Source: Roseovarius sp. ZX-A-9 (GTDB lineage Bacteria; Pseudomonadota; Alphaproteobacteria; Rhodobacterales; Rhodobacteraceae). Taken from it: a stretch of DNA of 64,000 bases. The stretch covers positions 1 through 64,000 of the forward strand of contig NZ_JAPWHW010000002.1 in the NCBI RefSeq assembly GCF_028369135.1, given 5' to 3'. The translations under genes were made by a program, and so were the position numbers. The notes under the pieces are model-generated. The model was not told the origin of the DNA and made no database searches. It was given only the letters and a program-made list of their open reading frames with translations. Positions 63,042-64,000 of the stretch are shown piece after piece; position 1 is the first letter of the stretch; the number at the start of each line of letters is the position of its first letter.

Positions 63042-64000
63042 TCAGCGGATCGGCATCGCGTAGAGGATACCGCCGTCTTTCCATTGCGCATTCAGGCCGC
63101 GCTCCAGCCCGAGTGTCTCGGTGAGGTTGCGCTCATAGATTTCGCCGTAATTGCCGACGGCGCTGATCGCATCCAGCATCCAGGTGCTGCTCAGCCCGAT
63201 GAAACCGCCGGTATCGCCGGAACTGCCCAGCATGCGCTGCACGCTCGGGTCGGCGGAATTCGCAGCCATATCGGCAACATTGGCTTGAGTCACGCCAAGC
63301 TCTTCTGCCGTGATGATCCCGTACACCACCCAAGTGACGATGTCTTTCCACTGGTTGTCGCCATGAGCGACCAGCGGCGCCAGAGGCTCTTTCGAGATGA
63401 CTTCGGGCAGAATCTTGTGCGCGCTTGGGTCGGCAAAGCTGGTGCGGAACGCCGCCAGCTGGCTCATATCCGTGGTCAGCGCGTCACAGCGTCCCAAGGC
63501 GTAGGCATCGACGGCCTCGCGCTTGCCTTCAAACACGACAGGCTCAAGCGACAGATTGTTGGCGCGGCCGAAATCGGCCAGGTTCAGCTCGGTCGTGGTG
63601 CCGGTGGTGACGCAGACCGTTGCACCGTCCATTTCCTTGGCGCTGTTGATCCCCGCCTCGGCGCTGACCATGAAGCCTTGCCCGTCATAATAGACCACTG
63701 CCGTGAAATCGACGCCCTCGGCGCTGTCACGCTTCATAGTCCATGTGGTGGTGCGCGATGTCATGTCGACCTGACCGCTGGAAACGGCCAGAACCTTTTG
63801 CTTGGATGCCAGCGGGACATAGCGAACCGCATTTGCATCCCCCAGAACCGCCGCCGCGACAGCGCGGCAGAAATCGGCATCAAGGCCGACCCAGACGCCA
63901 TCGGAATTCGGGTTTGAAAACCCCGGCACGCCTTCGCTGACACCGCAGGCCAATTCTCCGGCTTCGCGAACCTTTTCCAGCGTCCCCGCGGAAACGGCGC
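63042..64000 (-). CDS. aapJ: General amino-acid ABC transporter binding protein AapJ (partial, start outside window)
   Basis: About 319 residues are visible; the frame runs off the window end, where it reads AVSAGTLEKVREAGELACGV, the end of the signal peptide and the first mature strand. Missing only the very N-terminus. GVPGFSNPNSDGVWVGLDAD, CRAVAAAVLGD and DVTSRTTTW-like MTSRTTTWTMKRD are family features. Periplasmic amino-acid receptor of the operon. Confidence 0.9.
   Translation of the reverse strand, partial: AVSAGTLEKVREAGELACGVSEGVPGFSNPNSDGVWVGLDADFCRAVAAAVLGDANAVRYVPLASKQKVLAVSSGQVDMTSRTTTWTMKRDSAEGVDFTAVVYYDGQGFMVSAEAGINSAKEMDGATVCVTTGTTTELNLADFGRANNLSLEPVVFEGKREAVDAYALGRCDALTTDMSQLAAFRTSFADPSAHKILPEVISKEPLAPLVAHGDNQWKDIVTWVVYGIITAEELGVTQANVADMAANSADPSVQRMLGSSGDTGGFIGLSSTWMLDAISAVGNYGEIYERNLTETLGLERGLNAQWKDGGILYAMPIR

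Noticed and set aside
1..64000. tRNA, rRNA or known riboswitches, including a cobalamin riboswitch upstream of nrdJ
   Set aside because: No cloverleaf, rRNA or riboswitch core was seen on either strand by eye; a covariance-model scan would settle it.

Overview
The window is chromosomal DNA of an alphaproteobacterium, most likely Rhodobacteraceae/Roseobacteraceae. The evidence is family-level: the linked hisS-hisZ-hisG block with short-form HisG, a B12-dependent ribonucleotide reductase (nrdJ), DUF1489, DUF938, a VPLPA-CTERM protein, and many ABC and TRAP uptake systems (BMP-type, polyamine-type, AapJQMP-type, DctPQM). No rRNA, tRNA or CRISPR array was found.

Region 1 (1-468) is core chromosome: the probable end of a gene, a terminator, and a hairpin that fits the original terminator of nrdJ.

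Region 2 (469-26424) is a previously intact-looking Tn7-like transposon of about 26 kb. Its ends could be read directly. A 5-bp direct repeat TAACC flanks both ends (464-468 and 26425-26429). The imperfect terminal inverted repeats match from the first base. 18-bp TnsB-type sites start exactly 10 bp inside each end. The core genes tnsA-tniA-tniB (TnsA endonuclease, TnsB-type DDE transposase, TnsC-type ATPase) overlap by ATGA junctions at the left end and are transcribed toward that end. A 621-residue TniQ/TnsD-like protein sits at the other end beside a Lon-type AAA+ ATPase. The right end lies 20 bp after the stop codon of nrdJ, as Tn7 lies just after glmS, so the 3' end of nrdJ is the inferred attachment site. 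Cargo is defence-like: a complete type I restriction-modification operon (hsdM-hsdS-hsdR) with a coupled YgjP/SprT-type metalloprotease; an Mrr-like nuclease, small protein and SMC-like ATPase resembling a Lamassu/ABC-three-component system; PLD-family and GIY-YIG nucleases; a zinc-ribbon IS1595-like fragment; one unknown gene; and an inserted IS1182-family element.

Region 3 (26430-38187) is housekeeping: nrdJ (with an unusual inserted XRE-type helix-turn-helix), DUF1489, an outer-membrane beta-barrel protein, hisG/hisZ/hisS, slyX and dnaE.

Region 4 (38188-64000) is mostly transport and small metabolism: a VPLPA-CTERM surface protein, a BMP-type nucleoside ABC transporter, a fatty acid desaturase, a DUF938 methyltransferase, an amidohydrolase divergent from a LuxR regulator, a polyamine-type ABC operon followed by a serine hydrolase, a MarR regulator divergent from an exported protein and a redoxin (with a strong shared operator candidate), a TRAP transporter, and an AapJQMP amino-acid ABC operon cut by the window end.
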